DNA of 64,000 nt. Source: Opitutaceae bacterium (GTDB lineage Bacteria > Verrucomicrobiota > Verrucomicrobiia > Opitutales > Opitutaceae). Made by a program: the position numbers and the translations under genes. The DNA lies in contig JADJTK010000011.1 of NCBI GenBank assembly GCA_016711225.1, positions 124,001-188,000 on the forward strand, in the 5' to 3' direction. The number at the start of each line of letters is the position of its first letter. The first letter of the stretch is position 1. Below are positions 8,981 through 19,112 of this stretch, piece by piece. The notes under the pieces are model-generated. The model was not told the origin of the DNA. It saw nothing but the letters and a program-made list of their open reading frames with translations, and did not search any database.

Positions 8981-9222
8981 AAAAGCCGACACCCGACCAC
9001 GCCCACCTCCTCGGCCTTGGTCTCGACAATCAGGACGGCCACAAACGCGTCACCAACGGCGAGCAATTCACCCTTGTCGGCGGCTCGCAGGAAACGCACG
9101 AACGCATGACCGAAACGGTGGTGAAAACGTTCGAGGATTTGAAGCACCGAGGGAAAGACCTGCGCGAGGTAGAGCCAAAAGAACTCGGCGACCTCATCCG
9201 CAAGAATACCCCGGCAGAATAG
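8977..9222 (+). CDS. Small conserved-looking hypothetical protein coupled to scpA
   Basis: GTG 8977 overlaps the scpA stop (GTGA), which indicates translational coupling. The 81-residue product is charged, without signal or membrane segment: VTNGEQFTLVGGSQETHERM, then a helix TVVKTFEDLKHRGKDL and VEPKELGDLIRKN. I recognise no family. Its position suggests a cytoplasmic accessory of the ScpA operon, but this is inference. Confidence 0.7.
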   Translation: MKKPTPDHAHLLGLGLDNQDGHKRVTNGEQFTLVGGSQETHERMTETVVKTFEDLKHRGKDLREVEPKELGDLIRKNTPAE

Positions 9223-9282
9223 GCGCGGGACCGGGAGGACCAAGCGGCGCAGGCCACATGCCTGCAACGTCCAGCACTCCCG

Positions 9283-9693
9283 TCACTCCGTTTGCCAACT
9301 CTCGACCGTGAGCCCGGGAACACGGTCGAACTCACGCCTGTTCGCAGTAACAAGCGTTGCGCCGATGCTCAGCGCGTGCCCGGCCAGAAGAACGTCGTAG
9401 GGTCCGATCAGCTGCGCATTCGGTCGCAATCTCGCGAGATAGGCGCGGATCCGCCCGGCTTCCCGCGCCGCATTCGCATCGAAGGCGATGGCCCCGCCCA
9501 GCATGGCTACGAGTTGGTCAACCCGGGTTCGATGGACGCACAGCCCGCTCTTGGCCGCTCCGTACTCGAGCTCCATCAACGCGACCGACGACAGCACAAT
9601 GCTCGGGAGAAGCGCATTGAAATGGCCGAACAGCCGCTCGTCCTTCTGCCGGAGGAAAACCGAGTACACATTCGTGTCGGGCAGGTAGATCAC
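9283..9693 (-). CDS. vapC: VapC-type PIN-domain toxin
   Basis: The 136-residue PIN domain starts YLPDTNVYSVF (first Asp), has LMELEYGAAKS (Glu), IGPYDVLLAGHAL (Asp) and ATLVTANRREFDRV near the end, the acidic metal-binding set of VapC RNases. Such toxins cleave tRNA or rRNA and are neutralised by VapB. It starts with GTG 9693, overlapping the vapB stop by 4 bp. All family residues seem present, so it should be active. Confidence 0.9.
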   Translation of the reverse strand: MIYLPDTNVYSVFLRQKDERLFGHFNALLPSIVLSSVALMELEYGAAKSGLCVHRTRVDQLVAMLGGAIAFDANAAREAGRIRAYLARLRPNAQLIGPYDVLLAGHALSIGATLVTANRREFDRVPGLTVESWQTE

Positions 9694-9899
9694 GGGCGGA
9701 CGTCAGGAAAGTCCGGGCACGAGCCCCACAATTTCTTCAATGTGCGCCGCCGCCGGAGGATCTCGTCGGGATCAACCGCCATGAAACCGCCGGGGATCGC
9801 CGACAACTCCAACATCTTGCCTCGCACGCGAAACGCTTTGGGCAGGCGCAGCGCCTGGGAATTGCCGGAGGTGAAGACCTTGGCGGTCGCGGTAGGCAT
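9690..9899 (-). CDS. vapB: VapB-type antitoxin (AbrB-like)
   Basis: The 69-residue protein TATAKVFTSGNSQALRLPKA is the swapped-hairpin AbrB fold of VapB antitoxins, with a C-terminal basic helix (DEILRRRRTLKKLWG) that would bind VapC. ATG 9899 is chosen because homologues start directly before AKVF. An in-frame ATG at 9905 falls inside the palindrome 9902-9916, which would be odd for a start but natural for an autoregulatory operator. Confidence 0.88.
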   Translation of the reverse strand: MPTATAKVFTSGNSQALRLPKAFRVRGKMLELSAIPGGFMAVDPDEILRRRRTLKKLWGSCPDFPDVRP

Positions 9900-9901
9900 G
9901 G

Positions 9902-9916
9902 GCATACGCTGTATGC
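9902..9916. promoter_or_regulatory. Probable VapBC operator palindrome
   Basis: GCATAC-GCT-GTATGC is a perfect 6-bp inverted repeat 2 bases upstream of the vapB start. VapBC complexes typically repress their own promoter through such short palindromes. No clear -35/-10 could be assigned. Confidence 0.5.
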
Positions 9917-9965
9917 ACAGGCGTGGCCCTGTCAACGACCCGCCCGTCTCCTACGTCCGCTCTCC

Positions 9966-12900
9966 TCACTCCGGCCCGAGCACCTCGCGCAGCACCCTCC
10001 CGAAATCGGCGATCTCGTACGGCTTGGCCACCCGGCCGCTGAAACCGTAGGAGCGGTAGTTGGCCAGCACCGGATCGCTGGAGTAGCCGCTGGATACGAT
10101 GGCCTGCACGTCCGGGTCGAGCGCCCGCAACCGCTCCAAAGCCTCCAGCCCGCCCATACCCCCGGGCACGGTCAGGTCCATCACCACCGCGTCGAAGGGG
10201 CGGCCCGCCTCCCGCGCGCTGCAATAGGCGTCGACCATGGCCTGGCCGTCGGCCGCCAACTCCACCTCGCACCCGAGCCGGCGCAGCATTGCCGTCGCCA
10301 GCTTCCGGATCGGAGCCTCGTCGTCCATGAAAAGGATGCGCCCCCGCACCGGGGCCCCTACGGCCACGACCCCGGCGGCGGCGGCCTCCGGCTCCGCCGC
10401 GGCCGCCGCCGGCAGGCGCACATGGAAAGTCGTGCCGCGCCCCAACTCCGACTCCACCTGGATCAGCCCCTTGTGCTTGCGCACGATCGAATAGACCGTG
10501 GCTAGGCCCAGGCCGCTGCCGGTCTGCTTGGTGGTGAAATACGGCTCGAAGATGCGGTCGAGATGCTCGCCCTTGATGCCCACGCCGGTGTCGCTCACCG
10601 CGATGTGTACGTAGTTGCCAGGCAGCAACGGCGGCCGATCCAGCCCGTGGAGCCGCTCGTTGCGAGCCAGCAGCCGCACCACGCCCCCGGCCGGCATCGC
10701 CTGCACCGCGTTGATCACCAGATTCTGGACCACCCGGCTGATCTGTCCCTTGTCGGCGTCGGCCGGCCAGAGGTTGGCGGCCAGGTCGAACTCCGCCTTC
10801 ACCCGGGAACCATGCAGGGCGAAACGGGTGACCTCCTCCATCATCGCCGGCAGGTGCACCGCCGCGCGCACCGGGTCGCCGCCCTTGGCGAAGGTGAGTA
10901 GCTGCTGGGTGAGGTCGCGGGCGCGCAACGCCGCCCCCTCCGCCTCGCGCAGGATCCGCCCCATCTCCCCCTGCGGCTCCACGTCGAGCAGCGCCAAGGT
11001 AAGGTTGCCCATCACCGCGGTGAGGATGTTGTTGAAATCATGGGCGATGCCGCCGGCCAACAGTCCGACCGATTCGAGCTTGGAGGCGCGCAACAACTCC
11101 TGCTCGAGACGCTCGCGCTCAGTGGTGTCGCGCAAGACCAGCACGGTGCCCACCACCCGGCTGGAGGCGGAATGGATCGGGGCACAGCACCCCTCCACCA
11201 ACGTCTCGCCGCCGGTACGCCCCAGCAGAGCGGTGCGCGGAGGCAACTCCGCCACGCGGTCGCCCACCAGCACCTGGGCCACCGGCACGGCGACCAACGC
11301 CCCACTGTCCGCTTGGCGCAAGGGCAGACCTCGTCGACCGCCCGGCCCACCGCGGTCTCCCCATCCCATTCGGTAAGCAGCGCGGCGGCTGGATTGAGAA
11401 ACTGCACCCGCCCCTCAGTATCAGTGGTTATAACACCCTCGGCCATGGCCCGTAGCGTCACGGCGAGGCGCTCCTTCTCCGCGGCCAGTTCGGCCTCGGC
11501 CCGCTTCAGGTCGGTGAGATCCACCAGCACCAACACCGAACGCTGCAGATCGCCGCCCTCGGCCGAGTGCCCGATCCACCAGCGCAGCAGCATCTGCCGG
11601 CGCCGGCCGGCGAAATCGCGCACCTGGGTCTCCGTCTCGTAGGTGTTGCGTCCCTGCGCCAGGGCCACGAATACCCCGCGGACGGCCGCCAGAGTCTCCG
11701 GCACCGCCAGCCAGCGGCGGCGGCGGCGCAGGTCATCCTTGGACTGGGCCGCCAGCAGGCGCACGGTCATGTCGTTGCAGTCGACCATCTGCACCAGCGA
11801 GACCCCCGCCAGCAGTTCGCGCCGATGGTCCGCAAGGTGGCGGTCGAGATCGACCACCCCGGAGTCGCGCAGGCCGTCCAGCCAGCGGCCGACCGCGCTG
11901 AAATCCGTCTCCACCATCGCCACCGGCGTATGCTGGAAAAGCGTGCGGTAGCGCAGTTCGGAGCTGCGCACCTCCTGCTCGGCCAGTCGCCGGGCGGTCA
12001 CATCGACCACCACCCCGACCAGCTCCCACCGGTCGAAGGCCACGCGGGTGATCGAGGTACGTTCAAAGAGCCAGTACATCTGACCTCCGACATAGGCCCG
12101 GAACTCCTGCTCGTAGCCTGCCGCGCCCGAGTGGATCGCCGCGGCGCTGCGCCGCACCATTTCCGGGTACTCGGGCACATTGGCCTCATCCCAATTGAGG
12201 GCGTTGCGCGGATCAGGAATCTGGGGGCCAAAGAGCCGGTGGAACAACTTCGAGCCGGGCACAAACACCAGCCAAGCCAGCTCCCCGTCGGCGTGCTCGG
12301 TCACCTGAGCCCGCCACAGCAAGCAGTCCACCACCTCGAAGATCTTGTCCAATTGCGCTTGATGCGCGCGCGCCGCCCGCTCGGCCTCATGGCGGGGGGT
12401 CACATCGGTGATCACCCCGACTAGTTCCCACTGGCCGGGCCCGGTGCGATCGATGGACACCTGCTCCTGCAACCAGCATAGCCGCGCCGAGCGCAGCGCC
12501 TGAAACTCCTGCGCATAGCCGCGCTCGCCGCCCTTGATCGCGCGCGAAGCAGCCCGGTCGATCTGCATATCGGTGGCGGCATCCACCACCCGCTCCCACC
12601 GGAAAAACGGAGGCACTCCCGGCTCCTCGCCGAAGATCTCGCGATACAACCGGGACGACGGAATGAACAGGACCCAGCGCAGTTCGCCATTACCCACCTC
12701 GAACACCCGCGCCTGCCACAACAGGCAGTCCAGGGCTTCCAGCATGTTCGCCAGCTGGGCCTGGTGGGCACGCTGGGCCATCTCGGCCTCGCGGCGCGCC
12801 GTAGTATCCACAATCACCCCAGCCAGCCGCCACACACCGGGCTCGAGGGTGGTGATCGTCACCTGCTCGTGCAACCAGAGCACCTCGTGCCCCACTAGGA

Positions 12901-14176
12901 CGCGGAACTGCTGTTCATAGCCGGCATCGCCGCGCAGCACCGCCGATTCGGCACGCTGGTCGATCTCGCGGTTCTCCGGCACCGCGATGCGGTGCCACTC
13001 CAGTCGGCAGCCGCCGTCGGCCGCCGGCTCGCCGAAAAGCCGCTTGTACAAGGCCGATGGTGTGCTGAAGGTACGCCACTCCAGCGCCCCGTTCGCCTTG
13101 CGCCGCACCTCGCCCTGCCACAGCAGGCAGTTGGCCGCCACCAGGATCTGCTTGAGCTGACTATCGGCGGTGCGCCGCGCCTCCTCCGCCTGTCGCTGCA
13201 CGGTGGTATCAACCACGACCCCAAAAAGATCCCACCGATCGGCCCCTTCCGAGCGGATTGAGACCTGCTCGCGCAGCCAGATGTCGCCACTGGGCCGCGG
13301 CACGTGGAATTCTTGCTCATATCCCGGCAGATGGCGCGTGAGGGCGTCGTGGGCCCGCGCCTCCATTTCCGCTACCTCCGGTACTCCAATTCGCCCCCAC
13401 AGCAGCAGGGGATTATCGCCCGGATCCTCGGCGAAAAGCGTGCGATGCAGCTCCGAGTGCGGCAAAAACAGTTCCCAGTGCAGTTCCCCGTCGGTCCGCC
13501 GCACCACGCGGGCCTGCCACAGCATCGCATGGGTCTGGGCGGTGAGCCGCTCCAGTCGCTGCTCACTGGCGCGCCGGGCCCGGTCGGCCTCATGCCGGGC
13601 CGTCTCGTCGTTCACCACGCCCACCAGATGCCACAGGCCCGGCCCGACCGCCTCAATGGCCACGGTCTCGCGCAACCAAAAAGTGGTTCCCTCAGCAAGC
13701 AGCGGGAACTCCTGCTCGTAGCCACGCCGCCCCTCCAGCATCGCTCGGCTGCTGCGTTCGTTCAACGCCGGCTGGTCCGGCAGCACCAGCGGTTGCCACA
13801 GGCCCAGCTCCGGGGAGGGCACCTCGTCTCCCAACAACCGGCTATACAGCTTGGAGGGCTGCAATAGGGTGAACGTCCAATGCATCTCCGTGCCCACGCG
13901 ACGCACTTCGGCTTCCCAGACCATCGAATCCACCAAAGTGAGCAGCGAGCGCCAGTGCCGGTCGGCGGTCCGATCACGGCGGTTACGCGGCAGGCGAAGG
14001 GCCCACCAGACCACACCCGCAGCCGCCGCCCCCAAACCGATGCCCCCGGCCAGCAGCCACGAACTACTCCCCGGCGGTCCTACAGCACCAGCAGTGGCCG
14101 CGCCAAAGCCGGGCACCGGTGCCAACGCACCAACCAGCGCCACCCGCCACGACGAGCTGGAGGAGAAGGGAAACAT
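9966..14176 (-). CDS. Large hybrid sensor histidine kinase with five tandem PAS-like units; apparent frameshift near 11322
   Basis: ATG 14176 (GGAG 6 bases upstream) starts a protein with two hydrophobic N-terminal segments (to residue 62), five tandem units of about 134 residues, a further PAS-like region (about 735-860), a PAS domain, HisKA (GIAHDFNNIL), HATPase (NLVINAVQAM, DTGVGIKGEHLD, GSGLGLATVYSI) and a C-terminal receiver (MDDEAPIRK, VVMDLTVPGG). The frame breaks at a GGG run, 11322-11324: upstream frame reads AVDEVCPCAKR, the other frame continues PLRQADSGALVAVPVAQVL, exactly the expected PAS continuation. One missing base explains it, either a real lesion or a sequencing error. Whole product would be about 1,400 residues. 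Confidence 0.85.
11955..13960 (-). repeat. Five tandem PAS-like coding repeats of about 134 residues
   Basis: Each unit has a LLWQARV-type start, a W.LF.PS.LYR.LFG core, a GYEQEF segment, a WL.EQVSI strand, and ends W.LVGVV.DTT.R.EAE with a short helix. Unit borders in residues from the ATG are about 73, 211, 344, 478, 612 and 741. The units differ at most positions, so the duplication is old and under selection. Confidence 0.8.
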
Positions 14177-14299
14177 GAAAACTCCGAGGAGCACCCGAGC
14201 GAACGGCCGCCGCCCCGCCCTGTCGAGTGGCAAAACCCCACGGAGCAGACCCCGCGCTCCGCACGCACGCACCGGTTGAGGAAAACTCCCCAAAACCTT

Positions 14300-14495
14300 C
14301 TTTGAATCGAAGTAGCGACAATATTTCCATTGCTATTCCCCGCCCAATCGTCCTTTCTGGCGACTCTTCGTTAGAGATACGTTTAAAGACAGAACATGGT
14401 GAATCGTCAGTTGGAGCCTTAAGCTTCAGAGATGATTTGAAACCCGAGGTCCGGGAACAGGCTGCCTGAGCGACGGGGATCGACGAAAATTCAAG
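14300..14495 (+). promoter_or_regulatory. AT-richer leader of the RNA-binding protein gene
   Basis: This stretch is far more AT-rich than its surroundings (TTCTTTGAATCG, CAATATTTCCATTGC, ATACGTTTAAAGACAG). It probably holds the promoter and a long 5' untranslated leader, as is usual for cold-inducible RRM genes. I could not fix a -10/-35 pair or a fold by eye. Confidence 0.4.
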
Positions 14496-14882
14496 ATGAG
14501 CAACTCCAAGCTGTACGTTGGTAACATGTCCTTTGACTCGACTGAGTCCGATCTGCGCGATGCGTTCGGCCAGTGCGGAACCGTGAGCGATGTGTATGTC
14601 GCCATGGACAAATTCACCGGCCGCGCCCGCGGCTTCGCGTTCGTCACGATGAGCACCGCCGAAGAGGCGAAGTTGGCCATCGAGAAGATGAACGGCCAGA
14701 GCCTCGGCGGTCGCGCCCTCACGGTTAACGAAGCCCGTCCGAAGGAAGAAGGCGCCGGCCGTTCGTTCGGCGGTGGCGGCGGCGGCGGCGGCCGTGGTGG
14801 TTTCGGCGGCGGCGATCGCGGCGAGCGCCGTGGCGGCGGCGGCGGCGGTGGCGGCTTCGGTGGCGGCAATCGCCGTTACTGA
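14496..14882 (+). CDS. Glycine-rich RRM RNA-binding protein
   Basis: Residues 4-80 are one RRM with RNP2 (LYVGNM) and RNP1 (RGFAFVTM); the tail of 45 residues is Gly/Arg-rich (GGGGRGGFGGGDRGERRGG). Such bacterial Rbp proteins bind single-stranded RNA and are often cold-induced. ATG 14496 gives the standard start MSNSKLYVGNMSF. A clear terminator follows, and an AT-richer leader precedes it. Confidence 0.93.
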   Translation: MSNSKLYVGNMSFDSTESDLRDAFGQCGTVSDVYVAMDKFTGRARGFAFVTMSTAEEAKLAIEKMNGQSLGGRALTVNEARPKEEGAGRSFGGGGGGGGRGGFGGGDRGERRGGGGGGGGFGGGNRRY

Positions 14883-14911
14883 GCAACCCCGGTCGTAATA
14901 GACCTACTTTC

Positions 14912-14944
14912 CAAGGCGGACCGCTTCGGCGGCCCGCCTTTTTT
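14912..14944 (+). terminator. Rho-independent terminator of the RRM gene
   Basis: GGCGGACCGC-TTCG-GCGGCCCGCC forms a 10-bp stem with one mismatch and a stable TTCG loop, followed by a run of six T. Confidence 0.88.
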
Positions 14945-15051
14945 GCGCCCGGGAGCCCGAGGTGGCCCGGGTCTCCAGACCCCTGCTTCAGGCTCGCCCG
15001 CGCCCCGGCCCGCCCCCCCCAATCCCACGGAGCAGGAGATCCGTGCCACCG

Positions 15052-16254
15052 TTACGGCGGGCCACCCACCCCGTATCGAGCGAACCAGTCCACCAGCGTC
15101 GCCACCGCGCGCTCACGGTGGCTGAACAGCAGGAAATGGTTCGCTCCCGGCACCACCACCAGCGTCGGGATGGCCCCGGCCGCCGCCAACTCCGCCACCC
15201 CTCGCTCCACATAGGCCAACGGGATGCGGTCATCCTCCTGCCCTGTCATGACCAGAACCGGCCGGTCCCCACACTGCCGGCCAAAGTCAGGGGAACGGAG
15301 CCGCTCCAGGTCGAGAACCGGCGAGATCAGCACCAGTGAACGCAACGCCGCTCCCCGCACGCTGGCCAATTGGCTGACGCCCAGCCCGCCGTTCGAAAGG
15401 CCCGCAGCATGAATACTGTCTGGGGCTATGCTCGCCACGCGCCCGGCCGCCCGGAGCGCCGTTTCAAACGCCTCCTCCGTCTCCGGGAGCTGCCAATTGC
15501 CCATACCATAACTGGGCGCTGCCACCACTATGCCGAGCCGATCGGCCACCCCCGCCAACACCCGGAGGTAACCCTTGAAATTGCCTCCGCTGCCATGGAA
15601 GAACACGAGCAACGGCGCCGGCTTGGCCCGATCCACCCCCGGCGGCACATACACGAAACAATGCCCAATAGAGGGAGACCACCCCAGCAACTCATCGTAG
15701 ACCAACGGCATCGCCGAGCCCGGCCGCGCGAATTCGGGATCCTGATCCAACTCGGCGTAGAGCTGCGCCGTCCACTCCTTCAACTCGACCGACTGCCGCC
15801 AGGTGAACAGCGGGTCGACCAAAGCCATCACGGTGAAACACGCCAGAAGCTGATCGACCTCAGGCACCAGATTGCCCGGCGAATACCGACGGAAATGCAC
15901 TGAGCCTAGATGGGCCGAGCTCAGCTTCGCCCCCGGCCCCTCGTCGCCCCGAGGGGCCCGTCGCACCAGTTCACCCGTCAGCCCCAGTGATACCACTACG
16001 CACACCACCCCACCCTGCAGCCAGCGCCGCCCCCTTTCGACCCATGCCTGCGTCAGCAGCACCGGAGCCGCTCCGGCGGCCAAGACGGCGCAGGCGGCAA
16101 GGCGACCGGCCGAGGTCACCGCGACCATCACCAGAAGCAGGAAGCCGAGCCCCGCACCCACTGCCAAACCACAGGCAGCGAGCCAGCACAACAGCGCCAG
16201 CGGTGACGGGACATGAGGGGCTCTCTGCCGGTTCTCCGCCTGCGTGATTCGCAT
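15052..16254 (-). CDS. Membrane-anchored alpha/beta hydrolase
   Basis: Three hydrophobic segments in the first 95 residues (LALLCWLAACGLAVGAGLGF and the two after) precede an alpha/beta-hydrolase from about residue 195. Seen are the oxyanion loop VFFHGSGGNF, the nucleophile elbow GLSNGG, an acid loop GQEDDRIPL and a late His in GANHFLLF. This layout resembles esterase or dienelactone-hydrolase-like enzymes; the substrate is not evident. The 400-residue frame starts at ATG 16254. Confidence 0.8.
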   Translation of the reverse strand: MRITQAENRQRAPHVPSPLALLCWLAACGLAVGAGLGFLLLVMVAVTSAGRLAACAVLAAGAAPVLLTQAWVERGRRWLQGGVVCVVVSLGLTGELVRRAPRGDEGPGAKLSSAHLGSVHFRRYSPGNLVPEVDQLLACFTVMALVDPLFTWRQSVELKEWTAQLYAELDQDPEFARPGSAMPLVYDELLGWSPSIGHCFVYVPPGVDRAKPAPLLVFFHGSGGNFKGYLRVLAGVADRLGIVVAAPSYGMGNWQLPETEEAFETALRAAGRVASIAPDSIHAAGLSNGGLGVSQLASVRGAALRSLVLISPVLDLERLRSPDFGRQCGDRPVLVMTGQEDDRIPLAYVERGVAELAAAGAIPTLVVVPGANHFLLFSHRERAVATLVDWFARYGVGGPP

Positions 16255-16317
16255 ACAACAAAGAGATCACCGCCTTCGCGCAGAGCAAGGGCGGGGCCAG
16301 CCCAGCCGAAGCACGGA

Positions 16318-19014
16318 CTACGGAGCCAGGTCGCCGATCAGATCATCGGCCGTCGCGAGATCAACGCGCACATTGTCGTAGTCGGTGCGGTCCCACCCGT
16401 TGCCCGTGGTCCGGTTGCGGTAGAACCCAACCGCACCTCCCGGGAAGGGCGCCGCTTCCGAGTGCGTCCAACTGTACGTACCGCCGGCCGCGAAAGAGAC
16501 GTTGAACACGCCAGCCTCGATCGAGAGCACAAGCGTGGCCCGCCCACCGGACGGCGCGGGCATCGTGGCGACCACCGTCTCCACCCCGCCGAGCCTGCGC
16601 AGGAACCTCCCGCCGAAATCGAAGAAGTAGTAGTCGTCCGGATTCTGGTAGAGGACGATCAAGCCGCAGTCGCTCAGCGGGCGGGAGAAATCGAACGAGA
16701 AGGTGACGTTGGCAAAGCGCTTTGAGGTGACCACGATCGCGGGCTTGTTCTCGTACACGGTGGAAAGCACCAGATCGCCCGATCCGCCGTTCATCGTGCG
16801 GAAACGCGCATAGCCCTCGGGCATGTGCCAGCGGATTCCGGTGGTGTCCGCTGTGTTGAGGAATGGGTCCTGCAGGTCGATCCTCGTATCGGTGAAATTG
16901 TCCACGAAGTGCAACGGCACCGCAGGCTCGGGCAGGAAGTCATAGACCTCGGCCACAGGATTCCGACCCGGCACCTCGAAAGCGCCGATATCCGCCCGCG
17001 CGTCCCGGGTGGTTTCCAGGAAGTCGATCGTGAGCCGCTCCTTGAGCGCGGTGACATAGTCGAGCCCGATCCCCGTGCCAGCGTCGATGGCCTGGTTCTG
17101 CGCGGTGAGCTGGCCGATGACCTTGCCCGAGGCATCCATGTAGTCCTGCACATTGCCCGGGATCGCGTCATAGGGCAGCGCGGTGAGGACTGCATCCCCG
17201 CGGCTGAGGGCGTTACCCGAAGTGGGCGCGATGCGGTAGAGGTTGTGCCCGCTGAAGGACAGGGGCGACCCGGTATAGACGCGGGCCTGGCTGCCGTCGG
17301 CGAAGAGGTTGTTGTACACCGAGCCCTCGCCGTCGCACGACGGCCACATGATCTTGTGGGTCGTGCTGTGGATGACGCGATCCTCGCCCGTCACCATATC
17401 TTTGGGATAAAGGCCTGTCCAGCGGTCCTCGGGGGCGTAGACGAAGGTATTGTGCCGGAAAATGAAACGGTCCCGGACCGCGGCGCCGCCGTGGATGGTC
17501 TCCTCCGCTCCCGTCGGACCGAAGACGTTGTTCTCAAACACCCAATTAGAGTACTCCTTCCCCGCGAGCGTGCTCGCGTTGACCATCACGCCCATGCACT
17601 CGACGTGATAGATGATGTTGCCCCGCACGGTGAGGTTGCGCGTCGCATCGGTGAGCGTCCAAATATGGATGCCGTCCGCATGCCGGCCCCAGGTCCACCG
17701 AACCTCGGCCGGATAGTTCGCGGGATCGCCGAAGCCGTCGTCGAGGTCGTGGATCCAGTTGCCCTCGATCAGCCAGGTGTCGCCGCCCAATACCCGGATG
17801 CCGTCGTGCGCGATGTTGTGGATACGGTTGGCGATGATGGCAAGGTCGTGCGACGCCCCTCCGATGCCGACCGCCACCTGGGTGATGTCGTTGCCACGGA
17901 TCGTGATGTAGCGGCCGTTGGAGATGCCAACGCCGCCCTTGTTGTCGATAGAGGAAATGGAGTCGTTGAGCGGGCCCGCGCGGTTGATCGTGCAGTTCGC
18001 GATCTCGATGTGCCGTCCGCCCTTCAGATCGACACCGTCTTCGATGATCAAACCGTCGACCCGAATGAAGAGGTCCACGTTGCCCTTCACCGTGAAGGGC
18101 AACTGCACGGCGAGATTGTTGCTGGTCCGCTCGGTCGTGTTCTTGGTTCCGAAATCGATGCGGGTCGCGCGCGGAGCGTGGCCCGGAGCCGCCTTGAACG
18201 TCACCCAATCGGTGAAGTGAGCGAGCGGGAGAGCCACCTCCGCCCCCCAGTTCCGGTTGTCGTCCTTGGTCCGCCCCGCGATCAACGTGCCATAGTGGCC
18301 GGTGCGGAGGAGCACCGTGTCGCCCGACTGCACGGAATAGAGCGCTTTCTTGAACGTCCGCCACGGCCGCGCCGCGCTGCCATCGCCGGTGTCGTCGTCG
18401 CCCGCGTCGGCGTCCAAATAATAGGTGTCTCCACTCGCTGGAGCATTCAACGGATCGGTACCGGCCAGGACCTCCGCGGCGTCGCTCTGACCGTCCGCAT
18501 CGGTGTCGGATTGGGTCGCCGAGGTACCAACCTGAGCCTCCTCCCAGTCGTTCAACCCCTCGCCATCGGTATCGACATCGCCGACGACCACCCGCCAGAA
18601 CTCCCGCACCTCCGGACCTGAGCCGACCGCCAGGCCGTCCGTCTGGAGCTCGGCTCCGAGTCCGGCGAACACCCCCGGCTGCGCCGCCCACGTCACCAAG
18701 TCCGACGAGGACTCAATCTGATAGCGCTTTCCAGATACTCCGTGCCAACGCAGGGCCAATGTGCCGTCGCTCTGGCGGTGCGGCACCGCAGCCAAACGGC
18801 TCCCGGCCACCGTGGGATCAGTGCCGGCAAGCGCCTCGGCGCGATCGCTGGCGCCATCGCCGTCCGAATCGCCGTCGAGCGGCCCGATCCCCGGGTGCCG
18901 CTCGGCCCACAGATCGGAGACTCTGTCGTGGTTGCGGTCGATCATGCCCGCAAGCGGGGAACCAAACTGGACCATGCCAAGCAGGAACAGAACAAGAATG
19001 TGGGGAACGCGCAT
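16318..19014 (-). CDS. Secreted right-handed beta-helix protein with calcium-type repeats
   Basis: ATG 19014 starts a signal peptide (MRVPHILVLFLLGMVQFG). Two Asp-rich type-3-like repeats follow (DGDSDGDGASDRAEA, DTDADGQSDAAEV), then a long parallel beta-helix (about 215-640) opening with YYLDADAGDDDTGDGSAARP, as in pectate-lyase-like PL9-type proteins, with short strands such as RYITIRGNDI and NLTVRGNIIY. The last 190 residues look like a LamG/concanavalin jelly roll (FSFDFSRPLSDCGLIVLYQN). About 898 residues. It is probably an extracellular polysaccharide-binding or cleaving protein; catalytic residues could not be confirmed. Confidence 0.8.
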   Translation of the reverse strand: MRVPHILVLFLLGMVQFGSPLAGMIDRNHDRVSDLWAERHPGIGPLDGDSDGDGASDRAEALAGTDPTVAGSRLAAVPHRQSDGTLALRWHGVSGKRYQIESSSDLVTWAAQPGVFAGLGAELQTDGLAVGSGPEVREFWRVVVGDVDTDGEGLNDWEEAQVGTSATQSDTDADGQSDAAEVLAGTDPLNAPASGDTYYLDADAGDDDTGDGSAARPWRTFKKALYSVQSGDTVLLRTGHYGTLIAGRTKDDNRNWGAEVALPLAHFTDWVTFKAAPGHAPRATRIDFGTKNTTERTSNNLAVQLPFTVKGNVDLFIRVDGLIIEDGVDLKGGRHIEIANCTINRAGPLNDSISSIDNKGGVGISNGRYITIRGNDITQVAVGIGGASHDLAIIANRIHNIAHDGIRVLGGDTWLIEGNWIHDLDDGFGDPANYPAEVRWTWGRHADGIHIWTLTDATRNLTVRGNIIYHVECMGVMVNASTLAGKEYSNWVFENNVFGPTGAEETIHGGAAVRDRFIFRHNTFVYAPEDRWTGLYPKDMVTGEDRVIHSTTHKIMWPSCDGEGSVYNNLFADGSQARVYTGSPLSFSGHNLYRIAPTSGNALSRGDAVLTALPYDAIPGNVQDYMDASGKVIGQLTAQNQAIDAGTGIGLDYVTALKERLTIDFLETTRDARADIGAFEVPGRNPVAEVYDFLPEPAVPLHFVDNFTDTRIDLQDPFLNTADTTGIRWHMPEGYARFRTMNGGSGDLVLSTVYENKPAIVVTSKRFANVTFSFDFSRPLSDCGLIVLYQNPDDYYFFDFGGRFLRRLGGVETVVATMPAPSGGRATLVLSIEAGVFNVSFAAGGTYSWTHSEAAPFPGGAVGFYRNRTTGNGWDRTDYDNVRVDLATADDLIGDLAP

Positions 19015-19112
19015 GAGTGGGAGAGTGCGCTCAAGTCCCTGCATTTCTTCTACCGGTTCAATTACCAACGGTCATTCGTCGGCAGATTTACCGCGCGTTT
19101 GCGACCGCCGCC

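Noticed and set aside
14227..14469. 80-residue plus-strand frame ahead of the RRM gene
   Set aside because: Overlaps the kinase start antisense and the AT-rich leader; no RBS or domain, better explained as leader.
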